Part shown: positions 53,589-63,393 of the stretch, one piece after another
Numbering within the stretch: position 1 is the stretch's first letter
How the letters are laid out: the number at the start of each line of letters is the position of its first letter
Assembly: GCF_015767635.1 (NCBI RefSeq)
Contig: NZ_CP065230.1
Span: 3,844,001-3,908,000, forward strand
Length of the DNA: 64,000 bases
Source of the DNA: Halomonas sp. A40-4
GTDB lineage: Bacteria; Pseudomonadota; Gammaproteobacteria; Pseudomonadales; Halomonadaceae
Reading direction: 5' to 3'
The notes under the pieces: model-generated
What the model saw: the letters and a program-made list of their open reading frames with translations, nothing else
Databases searched by the model: none
Told to the model about the DNA's origin: nothing
Program-made: the position numbers and the translations under genes

Positions 53589-54386
53589 ATGATGACGCCA
53601 CTCACTGACACACCGTTTACCGTTGCCGGACGCGACTTCAGCTCACGCCTGCTGGTCGGCACCGGCAAATACAAAGACTTTACCGAAACCGGCGCTGCCA
53701 TCGAGCAAAGCGGCGCCGAGATTGTCACCTTTGCGGTGCGCCGCACCAACCTGGGCCAGGATGCCGAGGCCCCCAACCTGCTGGATGTGATTTCGCCCAA
53801 GCGCTACACCCTGCTGCCCAATACCGCAGGCTGCTACACCGCCAAAGACGCTGTGCGCACCTGCCGGCTGGCCCGCGAACTGCTAGATGGCCATAATCTG
53901 GTCAAGCTGGAAGTGCTGGGTGACGAGACCACCCTCTACCCGAATGTGGTCGAAACGCTCAAGGCCGCCGAAACGCTGCTCGCCGACGGTTTCGACGTCA
54001 TGGTCTACACCAGCGACGACCCCATTGTGGCACGCGAGCTGGAAGCCATGGGCTGCTGCGCCATCATGCCGCTGGGCTCGCTGATCGGCTCTGGCCACGG
54101 CATTCAAAATCCGCACAATGTGCGCCTGATCATTGAACAAAGCCAAGTGCCGGTGCTGGTGGATGCAGGCATTGGCACTGCTTCCGATGCCGCCATGGCC
54201 ATGGAGCTGGGCTGCGACGGCGTACTGCTGAACAGCGCGATTGCCCATGCCCGCGACCCGCTGCGCATGGCCAACGCCATGAAGCTTGCCGTGCAGGCAG
54301 GCCGAGACGCTTTCTTGTCAGGCCGCATGCCGCGCCGCCAGACCGCCGACCCCTCTTCGCCTTTTGCTGGCCGGATTAACGGCTGA
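53589..54386 (+). CDS. thiG: thiazole synthase
   Basis: A 265-residue TIM-barrel enzyme that joins 1-deoxyxylulose 5-phosphate, dehydroglycine and ThiS-thiocarboxylate into the thiazole of thiamine. The Schiff-base lysine is K106 in [38 protein letters not shown] and [17 protein letters not shown] are all typical. A second ATG at 53592 has the better ribosome spacing, so the start may be one codon later. The gene is preceded by thiS. Confidence 0.96.
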   Translation: MMTPLTDTPFTVAGRDFSSRLLVGTGKYKDFTETGAAIEQSGAEIVTFAVRRTNLGQDAEAPNLLDVISPKRYTLLPNTAGCYTAKDAVRTCRLARELLDGHNLVKLEVLGDETTLYPNVVETLKAAETLLADGFDVMVYTSDDPIVARELEAMGCCAIMPLGSLIGSGHGIQNPHNVRLIIEQSQVPVLVDAGIGTASDAAMAMELGCDGVLLNSAIAHARDPLRMANAMKLAVQAGRDAFLSGRMPRRQTADPSSPFAGRING

Positions 54387-54398
54387 TACAGAGACACC

Positions 54399-55127
54399 AT
54401 GACCGATACGAAAGACACCGCCCCCGAAAACGCCGACGCCCCACTGCACCGACGGGGCATCAAAAGCTATGTGATTCGTGCCGGGCGTATGACCCCAGCA
54501 CAAACGCGTGGATTAGAGGACGTTTGGCCACGCCTGGGGCTAACAATCGCCGACGGCCGCCAAGATCTAGATGCCCTGTTTGGCCGCCAGGCGCCTCGCG
54601 TCGTCGAGATCGGGTTTGGCATGGGCAACTCATTGATTGAGCAGGCCGAAACCCATCCGGAAACCGATTTTATCGGCATTGAAGTGCACGCCCCCGGCGT
54701 GGGCAAACTGCTCGATGAAGCGGATAAACGCGGCCTCACCAACCTGCGCGTTTACCGCGAAGACGCCTTGGCAGTATTGGAACAGTGTCTACCGGAAGGC
54801 TCACTGACCACTGTTCAGCTGTTCTTCCCTGACCCTTGGCCAAAAAAGAAGCACCACAAACGGCGCATTGTTCAGCCTGCGTTTGTTGAGCTGATTCGCA
54901 CCCGTCTTAAGCCCGGTGGCACCTTTCATCTAGCCACCGACTGGGAAGCCTATGCCGAATGGATGGCAGACGTGATGGAAGACGCACCCAGCTACGCCAA
55001 TACGGCAGTTGCTGATACTGCTCCCTACGTGCCCCGACCCGCCTTCCGCCCGCTGACCAAGTTTGAAGCCCGCGGCGAAAAGCTCGGTCATGGTGTATGG
55101 GATTTGATTTACCGACGAGAAGACTAG
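54399..55127 (+). CDS. trmB: tRNA (guanine-N7-)-methyltransferase
   Basis: A 242-residue SAM-dependent methyltransferase that makes m7G46 in tRNA. The SAM loop VVEIGFGMGNSLIEQA, the acidic strand FIGIEVHAPGVG and the signature FFPDPWPKKKHHKRRIVQ identify TrmB. It starts 12 bases after thiG and is probably co-transcribed, a common thiSG-trmB order in gammaproteobacteria. Confidence 0.96.
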   Translation: MTDTKDTAPENADAPLHRRGIKSYVIRAGRMTPAQTRGLEDVWPRLGLTIADGRQDLDALFGRQAPRVVEIGFGMGNSLIEQAETHPETDFIGIEVHAPGVGKLLDEADKRGLTNLRVYREDALAVLEQCLPEGSLTTVQLFFPDPWPKKKHHKRRIVQPAFVELIRTRLKPGGTFHLATDWEAYAEWMADVMEDAPSYANTAVADTAPYVPRPAFRPLTKFEARGEKLGHGVWDLIYRRED

Positions 55128-55143
55128 CTGCTTGTCTTAGCCG

Positions 55144-55746
55144 CTACTCAAACGCCGTCATCGCAAAGCTCTCGCACTCCACCACCTTGGCATGCCAGGC
55201 CTGAAGCGTCGGAAAACGGTTAGGCCAATCAAAGGCCGGTAAGCGAAAGCTGAGATAGCAAAGTGCCACGGCAACGGTAATCGACCCCAGCGTACGCTCC
55301 GCATTGCCCGCCAGCACGCTGGGGTGCGCATCAAGCGTTGCCAGCGTGCGCTCGATGGCTTTCAAGCGACGGCTGCCCAATACCGTTGTATCGACCTCAT
55401 GGCCATTATGCTTGCGGCCAATCACCACATTGAACGCCGCGTCCGTCAAGCCATGGCCAAGCCCGGCCAGCGCCAGGGTTTCCGCATATGTCTTGTGTGG
55501 CAAAAGCGACTCCCCTTCGCCTTGAGCATCCAAGTGGAGCGCTATCAAAAGCGACTCGGTCAGTACCTCGCCGTCGTCGGTGACCAGCGTCGGAATGCGA
55601 CTGAGCGGGGTAATCTGTAAAAGTTCGCTATCCGCCGCCCAGGGGTCACACCAACAAAGTTCAGTGCGCTCGATCAACTGCTTTTCATACAGGCAAACCC
55701 GCGCCACGCGGGCATAGGGGGAGGTCGCGTTCAGGTAGAGTTGCAT
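55144..55746 (-). CDS. glutathione S-transferase family protein
   Basis: A 200-residue protein with a thioredoxin-like N-terminus (MQLYLNATSPYARVARVCLYEKQ), cis-proline RIPTLV at about 50 and the TESLLI glutathione contact near 64, then an all-helical C-terminal domain. Only weak similarity is visible to the glutathione S-transferase at 345-968, so they are not recent copies. Substrate unknown. Convergent with trmB. Confidence 0.88.
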   Translation of the reverse strand: MQLYLNATSPYARVARVCLYEKQLIERTELCWCDPWAADSELLQITPLSRIPTLVTDDGEVLTESLLIALHLDAQGEGESLLPHKTYAETLALAGLGHGLTDAAFNVVIGRKHNGHEVDTTVLGSRRLKAIERTLATLDAHPSVLAGNAERTLGSITVAVALCYLSFRLPAFDWPNRFPTLQAWHAKVVECESFAMTAFE

Positions 55747-55820
55747 GGGAGTCTCCTTGGATGGGCACGTTTACCGCAGCTTGCGTGGCTAACGCGCGCA
55801 ACGCAATAGGTCGATAGGTC

Positions 55821-55846
55821 AAAAAAAAGCGGCCCGTAGGCCGCTT
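55821..55846 (-). terminator. terminator of the glucarate/galactarate cluster
   Basis: On the minus strand AAGCGGCC pairs with GGCCGCTT around a 4-base loop and is followed by a run of T. It lies 49 bases past the semialdehyde dehydrogenase stop and ends the minus-strand cluster. Confidence 0.9.
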
Positions 55847-55894
55847 AGTTAAGTACTTATATAACCGTCTGTTTACGGTTGACAACCTTCTGAC

Positions 55895-57472
55895 TCAGGC
55901 TTCGCGTTTACCATCCACCAAGCGGCTCACACCCTCTGGATTGGCATCTTGCAGGGCATCCGGAAGCAGCGCTTCCGGCAGTGCCTGGTAGCAAACAGGG
56001 CGCAGGAAGCGATGGATCGCCGCGCTGCCCACCGAGGTCGTACGGCTATCCGATGTTGCCGGGTAAGGGCCACCGTGAACCATGGCGTGGCACACCTCGA
56101 CACCGGTCGGCCAGCCGTTGGCCAGGATACGGCCCGCCTTGCGCTCCAGGGTCGGCAGCAGTGCTTTGGCCGCGTCCACATCGCCATCATCCATTTGCAG
56201 GGTGATGGTCAACTGACCCTCAAGTTCGGCAGCCACGCGCATCATTTCAGCCTGATCGGTGCACTCAACAACCAGCGAGCTGGCACCAAATACCTCGGCC
56301 TGCAGGGTCTCATCGGTCAGGAAGTCGGCAGCAGAGGCAACGAACAAGCCCGCGCAGCACTGGTTAGCGCCTTCACCAACCTGACCACGCGCCACTTCGC
56401 GTACCTTGGCATGCGAGGAGAGGGCGTTAACACCCTGCTCATAGGCCTGATGAATGCCCGGGGAGAGCATGGTCTGGCTGATACTCGCTTTAACGCCGTC
56501 GCCAGCGGCGTCGATAAAGGCGTCCAGCGCCTTGCCTTTAACAGCAATCACAAGCCCTGGATTGGTACAGAACTGGCCGGCCCCCATGTTGAGAGACCCG
56601 ACAAAGCCTTCGGCGATCTTCTCGCCACGCGCTTCCAGGGCCTCCGGCAACAGGAACACGGGGTTGATGCTGCTCATCTCGGCGTAGACCGGGATCGGCT
56701 GCGGGCGCGCCTGGGCCGTGGCCATCAGCGCCGTGCCGCCACTGCGCGAGCCGGTGAAGCCAACGGCCTGGATGCGCGGGTCGTTGACCAGCGCCTGGCC
56801 GATCTCTTTACCCGAGCCGAACAGCAGCGAGAAGACACCATCAGGCAGGTTGCACTTGGCCAAGGCGCGCTGAACGGCGCGGCCCACCAGTTCGGACGTA
56901 CCAGGGTGGGCGGAGTGGCCCTTGACCACGACCGGGCAGCCAGCGGCAAGCGCTGAAGCGGTATCACCACCGGCCACAGAGAACGCCAGCGGGAAATTGG
57001 AGGCGCCGAAAACGGCGACCGGGCCAAGACCGATATGGCGCTGGCGAAGGTCAGTCCGCGGCATGGGCGAACGGTCTGGCAGTGCCGGGTCAATGCGCAC
57101 GTCGAGCCACTCACCGGCACGTACGACGGAAGCGAACAAACGCAGCTGACCGCAGGTACGGCCACGCTCGCCTTCCAGGCGTGGGCGAGGCAGGCCGGTC
57201 TCGGCCATAGCACGCTCGATGAGCTCATCGCCAATACCCTCGATTTCGGAGGCAATGGTTTCGAGGAAGGTGGCGCGTGCTTCAAGGCCGGTCTCGCGGT
57301 AGCTGGCGAAGGCGGTTTCGGCGAGTTCGCAGGCACTTTCAACTTCTGCCTTGCTACCTCCCACGTAGGTCGGCTCCATCGTCTCGCCGGTGGCCGGGTT
57401 CACCGCATGGATGTCGGCCTGGCTGCCGCTAACGGCTTGCTGACCGATCAGCATTTCACCACGGATCGTCAT
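55895..57472 (-). CDS. alpha-ketoglutarate semialdehyde dehydrogenase
   Basis: A 525-residue NAD(P)+-dependent aldehyde dehydrogenase that oxidises 2,5-dioxopentanoate to 2-oxoglutarate, the last step of oxidative hexarate degradation. The catalytic cysteine is C302 in GQFCTNPG and the general base is E265 in [10 protein letters not shown]. The cofactor region [28 protein letters not shown] is present. Sequence style and length fit the KGSADH type found with glucarate/galactarate genes rather than betaine or succinate semialdehyde dehydrogenase. It lies 49 bases after the GntR regulator gene. Confidence 0.9.
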   Translation of the reverse strand: MTIRGEMLIGQQAVSGSQADIHAVNPATGETMEPTYVGGSKAEVESACELAETAFASYRETGLEARATFLETIASEIEGIGDELIERAMAETGLPRPRLEGERGRTCGQLRLFASVVRAGEWLDVRIDPALPDRSPMPRTDLRQRHIGLGPVAVFGASNFPLAFSVAGGDTASALAAGCPVVVKGHSAHPGTSELVGRAVQRALAKCNLPDGVFSLLFGSGKEIGQALVNDPRIQAVGFTGSRSGGTALMATAQARPQPIPVYAEMSSINPVFLLPEALEARGEKIAEGFVGSLNMGAGQFCTNPGLVIAVKGKALDAFIDAAGDGVKASISQTMLSPGIHQAYEQGVNALSSHAKVREVARGQVGEGANQCCAGLFVASAADFLTDETLQAEVFGASSLVVECTDQAEMMRVAAELEGQLTITLQMDDGDVDAAKALLPTLERKAGRILANGWPTGVEVCHAMVHGGPYPATSDSRTTSVGSAAIHRFLRPVCYQALPEALLPDALQDANPEGVSRLVDGKREA

Positions 57473-57494
57473 AGATTCCTCCTTAGCTTAGTTT

Positions 57495-57517
57495 ATCGGG
57501 CGCTTTGGATGCCCGAT
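57495..57517 (-). promoter_or_regulatory. hairpin between the GntR gene and the dehydrogenase gene
   Basis: ATCGGGC and GCCCGAT form a 7-bp stem with a 9-base loop. No T-run follows on the minus strand, so a processing or attenuation role is more likely than full termination. Confidence 0.45.
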
Positions 57518-57521
57518 GGTG

Positions 57522-58262
57522 CTACGTTTGGTCCCGATACTGGGCATACATGTTCTTGGCTCGATCAAGATGCTTGAACATCATGTCGCGGGCTTTTTGT
57601 GCGTCACGCGACAAAATCGCTTCGATGATCTCGTCATGCTCGGCCTGAACACGCTCCAGGTAACGGTCGGATGATTTAGGGTCGATTTCGATACTGAGCA
57701 GCTTGGCCCTGGGAATGACACTCTTGCTCCACTGCTCGTAGAAAGATGCAAAGAAGGGGTTCTTGGTCGCCTTTGCAATCGCAAAGTGAAAAAGGTAATC
57801 CTCTTGCCGCGCCAGCCGTTTCTCGGCATGAGCCTTGATGAAGGCGTTATGCTGGGCCCTCAGGAGCTCTCGGTCGGCATCGTCATGGCGCAGCGCCGCC
57901 AGCTCCGCCGCGGCAGGCTCCAGGGTTAACCTCAGTTCGAGCAGGTGCAGAATATCGGCAACGGTCGTGGGGTTGATATGCTGCGCGGGTCTTGGCTCCT
58001 CTGCCTTGGCTCGCAGCACTGTGGTGCCCACTCCCCGGCGCGTCTCTACCAGCCCCAGGGACTTCAGGTGGGTAATGGCCTCTCGCACAACGGTTCGGCT
58101 GACGCCGAACGAGTCGCACAAGCTGTTTTCGGTGGGCAACTTATTGCCCACCGCCACTGTGCCCTGCACGATCAAGGCCTCCAACTGCGTAGCAACATGC
58201 TTGGAGAGACTGCCCTGCTTCGCGACTTTGCTTACGTTGAGGGGAGCTTGAACCGATGTCAT
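57522..58262 (-). CDS. GntR/FadR-subfamily regulator of hexarate genes
   Basis: A 246-residue regulator with an N-terminal winged helix (about 15-85, TQLEALIVQGTVAVGNKLPTENSLCDSFGVSRTVVREAITHLKSLGLVETRRGVGTTV) and a C-terminal all-helical FCD ligand domain with His residues for a metal site (HFAIAKATKNPF and RVQAEHDEII). The position inside the glucarate/galactarate cluster makes it the likely repressor that responds to a hexarate or keto-acid. Start at 58262 follows GGAAAGCG. A 19-bp palindrome lies 37 bases upstream and should be its operator. Confidence 0.88.
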   Translation of the reverse strand: MTSVQAPLNVSKVAKQGSLSKHVATQLEALIVQGTVAVGNKLPTENSLCDSFGVSRTVVREAITHLKSLGLVETRRGVGTTVLRAKAEEPRPAQHINPTTVADILHLLELRLTLEPAAAELAALRHDDADRELLRAQHNAFIKAHAEKRLARQEDYLFHFAIAKATKNPFFASFYEQWSKSVIPRAKLLSIEIDPKSSDRYLERVQAEHDEIIEAILSRDAQKARDMMFKHLDRAKNMYAQYRDQT

Positions 58263-58298
58263 TTCGCTTTCCTTGACCATAAACGTCTTCGCCCAAAG

Positions 58299-58317
58299 TA
58301 TGATGATATACATCATA
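58299..58317. promoter_or_regulatory. palindromic operator before the GntR gene
   Basis: TATGATGATATACATCATA has perfect 7-base arms around a 5-base centre, fits GntR/FadR-family operators, and lies between gudD and the regulator gene, suggesting autoregulation. Confidence 0.6.
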
Positions 58318-58334
58318 TCAGAGCGTTGCTGCTC

Positions 58335-59660
58335 TTACCTCACAAGCGCAGGACGCTTGGGATCGAACTCCCATCCTGGAATCAAGAACTGCATGGCCAT
58401 GGCGTCATTGCGCTGAGTCACGTCGAGGCTCTTGTAAAGCGCATGTGCCTCTTTCAGCTTCTCTTCATCCAGCTCGACGCCGAGGCCTGGGGTTTTAGGC
58501 ACGGTCAGCTTGCCATCACGGATCTGGAACGGCTCTTTGGTGATACGTTGGCCATCCTGCCAGATCCAGTGGGTATCGATGGCGGTGATCTCGCCAGGGC
58601 AAGCGGCCGCTACGTGGGTCATCATCGCCAGGGAAATGTCGAAGTGGTTGTTGCTATGCGAGCCCCAGGTCATGCCCCACTCGTTGCACAGCTCGCCGAC
58701 CATCACAGCGCCCTGCATGGTCCAGAAATGGCAGTCCGCCAGCGGAATATCGACGGAATTAAGCTGCACGGCATACTGCAATTGCTTGAAATCGGTCGCG
58801 ATCATGTTGGTTGCTGTAGGCAGACCGGTGCGCTTTTTGAATTCGGCCATGGTCTCGCGACCGGAGTAACTCTCTTCCTGACCACAGGGATCTTCAGCAT
58901 AGCTTAGCAGGTGCTTGATCGGATCGAGCACGCGTACCGCTTCGTCGAGCTTCCAGGCGCCGTTGGGGTCGAGGGTCAAACGGGCTTCCGGGAAAGCTTC
59001 ATGGAGTGCGCGGATGCAGTCGGCCTCTTCCTCGCCGCGCAGTACGCCACCCTTGAGCTTGAAGTCCTTGAAGCCGTAGCGATCATAGGCAGCCTTTGCC
59101 AGGTTAGCGACCGCATCTGGGGTGAGCGCCTCTTTGTAGCGCACCTCGTCCCAGGTATCTTTGGGATTCTCGGCCTTGGGGTACGGCAGGTCCGTCTTTT
59201 CAGGGTCACCCAGCAGAAAGAGATACCCAAGCGCTTCGACTTCGTCGCGCTGGCGCCCGTACTGCCCCAGCAAATCTGCCACCGGCATACCCAGCGCCTG
59301 ACCGAACAGGTCGAACAATGCCGATTCAATAGCGGTAATAACGTGAACCGCAACGCGTAGATCGAAGGTCTGGCGGCCACGCTCTTCACGTCCATTTTGG
59401 GCCAGGATCTGGCGCGCCTGGTTCAGCGTCTGCTTGACGTTGTTGACTTGCGAGCCTTCAACAAGGGAGCGGCACTGCTCCAACCCCTTGATGATACCGT
59501 CGCTGGACGGGATTTCCCCGACCCCTTTATTGCCAGCGTCATCTTCTAGAATCAGCACGCAGCGGATGAACCAGGGGGCATGGCCGCCGCTCAGGTTGAG
59601 CAAAAAACCATCGTAGCCAGCCACCGGCACAACACGCATTTTTTTAATCGTCGGAAACAT
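58335..59660 (-). CDS. gudD: glucarate dehydratase
   Basis: A 441-residue enolase-superfamily enzyme that dehydrates D-glucarate (and L-idarate) to 5-dehydro-4-deoxy-D-glucarate. The KxK acid/base motif is K201 and K203 in KLKGG. The metal ligands are in [15 protein letters not shown] and TNMIATD, and the partner catalytic His is H339 in SHSNNHFD, the same number as in E. coli GudD. N-terminal [30 protein letters not shown] is typical. It lies 50 bases downstream of garD on the same strand. Confidence 0.95.
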   Translation of the reverse strand: MFPTIKKMRVVPVAGYDGFLLNLSGGHAPWFIRCVLILEDDAGNKGVGEIPSSDGIIKGLEQCRSLVEGSQVNNVKQTLNQARQILAQNGREERGRQTFDLRVAVHVITAIESALFDLFGQALGMPVADLLGQYGRQRDEVEALGYLFLLGDPEKTDLPYPKAENPKDTWDEVRYKEALTPDAVANLAKAAYDRYGFKDFKLKGGVLRGEEEADCIRALHEAFPEARLTLDPNGAWKLDEAVRVLDPIKHLLSYAEDPCGQEESYSGRETMAEFKKRTGLPTATNMIATDFKQLQYAVQLNSVDIPLADCHFWTMQGAVMVGELCNEWGMTWGSHSNNHFDISLAMMTHVAAACPGEITAIDTHWIWQDGQRITKEPFQIRDGKLTVPKTPGLGVELDEEKLKEAHALYKSLDVTQRNDAMAMQFLIPGWEFDPKRPALVR

Positions 59661-59710
59661 TTAAATTTGCCTCTTTATAGTATCGGCTCTGTCGAGATGT
59701 GTTTCTGCTG

Positions 59711-61279
59711 TTAAGTCACTGGTGCGGGATTGAATAGCACCAGGTCGTTGTAAAGGCCGAGCTTATCGGCGGCAACGCGCCGACGGCCGCTGGCCACGTC
59801 GAGAATGAGTTGGAAAAGCTCCCATCCCATCTCCTCGATGGATGACTCGCCCGTGGCGATGCGTCCGGCATCGAGGTCGATCAGATCATGCCAGCGACGC
59901 GCCAGGGTAGAGTTGCTCGAGACCTTGATCACCGGGGTCATCGGCAGGTTGTAGGGTGTCCCGCGTCCGGTGGTAAAGACCTGCAGGTTCATGCCCGCTG
60001 CTGCCTGCAAGGTACCGCAGATAAAGTCGCTGGCAGGGGTGGCGGCGAAGGTCAGTCCGCGTTTTCGCAGACGCTCTCCAGGCCCAATAACGTCAATGAT
60101 GGGTGAGTTACCCGACTTGATCACCGACCCCAAGGCTTTTTCAACGATATTGCTCAATCCGCCTTTCTTGTTGCCAGGCGACGTATTGGCACTCCGATCG
60201 GTTTGACCCTGAGACAGGTAATCGTCATACCAAGCCATTTGATCGACTAGTGCTTTACCGACGGAAGAATCAATCGCGCGGGGCGTCAACAGGTGAATCG
60301 CATCGCGCACCTCGGTGACTTCAGAGAACATCACGCTACCACCGGCCCGGACGATCAAGTCGGTTGCAAACCCCACGGCCGGGTTAGCTGTCAGTCCAGA
60401 GAAGGCATCGCTACCACCGCATTGCATGCCGACCACAAGCTCGGACACCGGGCAAGTTTCCCGCTGCCGCTTATCGAGATGCTCAAGATGTCGCTCTGCC
60501 ATGGCCATGATGCCTGCCACCATATCGTCAAAGCCCTCGAACGACTCGTCCTGCAGGCTCAACACATTGGCCTGGGGATCAGCAGCCTCAGTATTCTCGT
60601 AGATCCTCACTGGCTGATCATCCACCAGGGTAGAGGGCTGCAGTTTCTCGCACCCCAGCCCGATGACCATGACGTCGTCACCAAAGTTGGGATTCTGAGC
60701 CAGATGCTTGAGCGTGCGAATGGGCACTACGGCGGCCGGAGCGTTGATCGCCACGCCACAGCCATAGCTATGGTTAAGCCCTACCACCGCATCGACATTG
60801 GGAAACTTGGGCAATAACTCACGTTTTATGCGCTGCACCACGTGATCCACAATACCCGCCACACACTGCACGCTGGTGGTAATGCCGAGAACATTCTGTG
60901 TGCCGACACTACCGTTGGCATTACGGAACCCCTCAAAGGTGTAACCTTCCAATGGCTCCACTGGTGGCGCCGGACGTGTCGCCAGCGGCAGATCGTCCAA
61001 CGCAGGCGGTGTAGGCATGAGTAGATTGGTCTCATTGACATGGCCACCACAAGGGATCGCCAGGGCGGCCGTTCCTATCACCTCACCGTAGCGAATCACG
61101 GCATCCCCCTCGGCCAGGGCCACCAGAGCTACTTTGTGGCCCTGAGGCACATGCGTCTGGAGTTCAATGCCGTCATCAAGACGCTCGCCAACTGCCAGCC
61201 CACCCTGTGCGACAGCGACGGCAACATTATCACTGGGATGAATGCGAATCACACGAGGTGACTGATTGTCCTGCGTCAT
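59711..61279 (-). CDS. garD: galactarate dehydratase
   Basis: A 522-residue UxaA-family dehydratase that converts galactarate to 5-dehydro-4-deoxy-D-glucarate. The N-terminal SAF-like domain (1-95) carries VPQGHKVAL, and the catalytic part shows [30 protein letters not shown] and [19 protein letters not shown], with Cys residues for the iron site. It shares its product with the GudD enzyme, so the two genes feed one pathway. It lies 34 bases downstream of tctA. An altronate dehydratase would look similar, but context favours GarD. Confidence 0.92.
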   Translation of the reverse strand: MTQDNQSPRVIRIHPSDNVAVAVAQGGLAVGERLDDGIELQTHVPQGHKVALVALAEGDAVIRYGEVIGTAALAIPCGGHVNETNLLMPTPPALDDLPLATRPAPPVEPLEGYTFEGFRNANGSVGTQNVLGITTSVQCVAGIVDHVVQRIKRELLPKFPNVDAVVGLNHSYGCGVAINAPAAVVPIRTLKHLAQNPNFGDDVMVIGLGCEKLQPSTLVDDQPVRIYENTEAADPQANVLSLQDESFEGFDDMVAGIMAMAERHLEHLDKRQRETCPVSELVVGMQCGGSDAFSGLTANPAVGFATDLIVRAGGSVMFSEVTEVRDAIHLLTPRAIDSSVGKALVDQMAWYDDYLSQGQTDRSANTSPGNKKGGLSNIVEKALGSVIKSGNSPIIDVIGPGERLRKRGLTFAATPASDFICGTLQAAAGMNLQVFTTGRGTPYNLPMTPVIKVSSNSTLARRWHDLIDLDAGRIATGESSIEEMGWELFQLILDVASGRRRVAADKLGLYNDLVLFNPAPVT

Positions 61280-61313
61280 GGTCGACCCTCCGGGATATGC
61301 AGTTGAATAGCTA

Positions 61314-62825
61314 TCACTGGGAAGCTCCCTCGCGGCTGACCTTACGACGCTTGAGCCCCATTAAGATGGAAAAAATCACCGACGCGATGATCAAGATCCA
61401 GAGCACAACGGCGATTGGGCTCTTGGTGAAGAAGATGGAGAAAGTGCCAGCAGACTCAAGGCTCTTGACGAAATAGACTTCCGCCTGGCTGCCTAAAATA
61501 AAGCCAATAATCAAAGGTGCGACTTCGAGCCCGACCTTCTGAATGACGTAGCCCAGCACACCGAAGATCAAAAGGGTCCAGACATCGAACATGATGCCGT
61601 AATTGATCGCATAGGCACCGACCACGCACATCATCACAATGATCGGGAAGAGAAGGTGCTTAGGCACCATCACCACCTTGGCGATATGCTTGATGGCGTA
61701 GAACATCAGGAAGAACATCACGATGTTGGCGAAGATCAGCGCCGTCATCATCACATACCAGGTATCCACGTTCTCCGGGATGAACAGCGGCCCCACCTGG
61801 ATGCCTTGAAGGGTGAAGGCTCCAATCAGCACAGCGGTGGTAGAGTCACCGGGGATCCCCAGGGAAAGCAGTGGAATAAGCGCACCGCCGGTCAAGGCAT
61901 TATTGGCAGACTCCGAGGCAATCAAGCCCTGAGGCGCACCCTTGCCCATTTCAGAGGAGTCCTTCGACAGGTTCTTCTCCTGGGTGTAAGCCAGCACAGA
62001 TGCCGCACTACCGCCCACCCCCGGCAGCATGCCGACGAAGGTACCTATAAATGAGGAGCGAACCAGGTTGGTCAAACGACCTTTGAAGATCGACATTGAG
62101 AAACCGCTGCTCCCTTTGCCGAGCTTCACGCCTTCACCGGTCAGGTCATTCTTAACGCCTTTTTCGGCCTCAAGCAGAATTGTTGAGATACCAAAGATAC
62201 CGATCAATACAGGCAGCAAAGAGAAGCCTTCAAACAGGTAAGGCTCCAAGAAATCAAACATCAGCCGCGTTTTGCCGTTGCCGCCATCAGAGGTGCTATA
62301 GACGCCAACCAGGCTTAGCCAGATGCCGATCACGCCGCTGAAGATACCCACCAGCATGTTGCTGGAGAGTGAGGCAATCACGCTCAACGCAAGCAGAATG
62401 ATCAGGAACTTCTCCACATAGGAGAATTTGATCGAGAAATCTGCCAGCACCGGCGCAAAAAAGAACAGCACGGCCGCACTGATAAGACCGCCGACCACTG
62501 AGGCGATGACGCTGACCCGAAGGGCCTTCTCGCCCTCACCTTTCTGGGCCATCGGGTAGCCATCGAAGGTGGTGGTGATAGACGAGGGGGTGCCGGGAAT
62601 ATTAATCAGAATCGCCGGCACCATACCGCCCGATATTCCCCCTACATACAGGCCAAGCAACAGCGCCAAGCCGTGGTTAAGGCCCAGGGCGTAGGTCAAC
62701 GGGAGACACACGGCTACCGCCATAGTCGCCGTCATGCCGGGTATTGCGCCAAAAATAATGCCGACCAGGGCGCCCAAAGCAGCAAGAAGGAAAAACGTTA
62801 GATCAAGAAGTGACAAAAATTCCAT
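61314..62825 (-). CDS. tctA: tripartite tricarboxylate transporter, large permease
   Basis: A 503-residue inner-membrane protein with about 12 helices. The signature [22 protein letters not shown] and [27 protein letters not shown] of TctA are present, and [33 protein letters not shown] is its internal repeat. It forms the main channel of a binding-protein-dependent secondary transporter. Placement with garD and gudD points to hexarates as substrate rather than citrate. Confidence 0.94.
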   Translation of the reverse strand: MEFLSLLDLTFFLLAALGALVGIIFGAIPGMTATMAVAVCLPLTYALGLNHGLALLLGLYVGGISGGMVPAILINIPGTPSSITTTFDGYPMAQKGEGEKALRVSVIASVVGGLISAAVLFFFAPVLADFSIKFSYVEKFLIILLALSVIASLSSNMLVGIFSGVIGIWLSLVGVYSTSDGGNGKTRLMFDFLEPYLFEGFSLLPVLIGIFGISTILLEAEKGVKNDLTGEGVKLGKGSSGFSMSIFKGRLTNLVRSSFIGTFVGMLPGVGGSAASVLAYTQEKNLSKDSSEMGKGAPQGLIASESANNALTGGALIPLLSLGIPGDSTTAVLIGAFTLQGIQVGPLFIPENVDTWYVMMTALIFANIVMFFLMFYAIKHIAKVVMVPKHLLFPIIVMMCVVGAYAINYGIMFDVWTLLIFGVLGYVIQKVGLEVAPLIIGFILGSQAEVYFVKSLESAGTFSIFFTKSPIAVVLWILIIASVIFSILMGLKRRKVSREGASQ

Positions 62826-62843
62826 GGGGGGCTCTCACTTCGG

Positions 62844-63287
62844 TCACGGCAGGGTGATTTTAAAAAGCTTGGCCAGGACGAACCAAGCCACGCTGGGCGC
62901 AACAATGGCGGTGATCACCGCAGTGGTCACCGCCTTTTTTGTCCACTCATGCATGTACATCAATGCCATGAGCAAGACGAAAACCATCGAGACGAACAGG
63001 AAACCGTAACCCGTATAGGGAAACATATTGCCCACGAACGCCATCAGATAGAAATACGCCACCATCAAGGCAAGAGTACCGAAGAAGCGGAAGCTATCCA
63101 TGGACTCACCGATAATCGGCAAGGTGCGCTCGCCGCGCTTTACAGCGGCCAAAAAAGGAATTGTCTTTGTCACTAACACGGCAAGGAACAGCAGCGCCAA
63201 CACCCAATGAATAATCATCGGGAAGAACAAATGGGACGTCTCGAAATCGATCGAGATGCTAAGCAGACTTGACAGACCTGATTCCAT
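62844..63287 (-). CDS. tctB: tripartite tricarboxylate transporter, small permease
   Basis: A 147-residue protein with four membrane helices, the size and layout of TctB. FFGTLALMVAYFYLMAFVGNMFPYTGYGFLFVSMVFVLLMAL is typical. It pairs with TctA 18 bases downstream and is preceded by the binding-protein gene. Confidence 0.87.
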   Translation of the reverse strand: MESGLSSLLSISIDFETSHLFFPMIIHWVLALLFLAVLVTKTIPFLAAVKRGERTLPIIGESMDSFRFFGTLALMVAYFYLMAFVGNMFPYTGYGFLFVSMVFVLLMALMYMHEWTKKAVTTAVITAIVAPSVAWFVLAKLFKITLP

Positions 63288-63360
63288 AACAGCTCCGATA
63301 TAGGCAGCAGGCTATCCTGGCCTATCGTGGTTCTATAGTGCTTTATGTCTGATGGCGATA

Positions 63361-63384
63361 GCACCGACACTCATGTGCCGGTGC
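63361..63384 (-). promoter_or_regulatory. hairpin between tctC and tctB
   Basis: GCACCG pairs with CGGTGC, with a CAC/GTG inner stem, one mismatch and a 4-base loop. There is no T-run. It probably stabilises the upstream tctC message. Confidence 0.55.
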
Positions 63385-63393
63385 CTGAATCGC

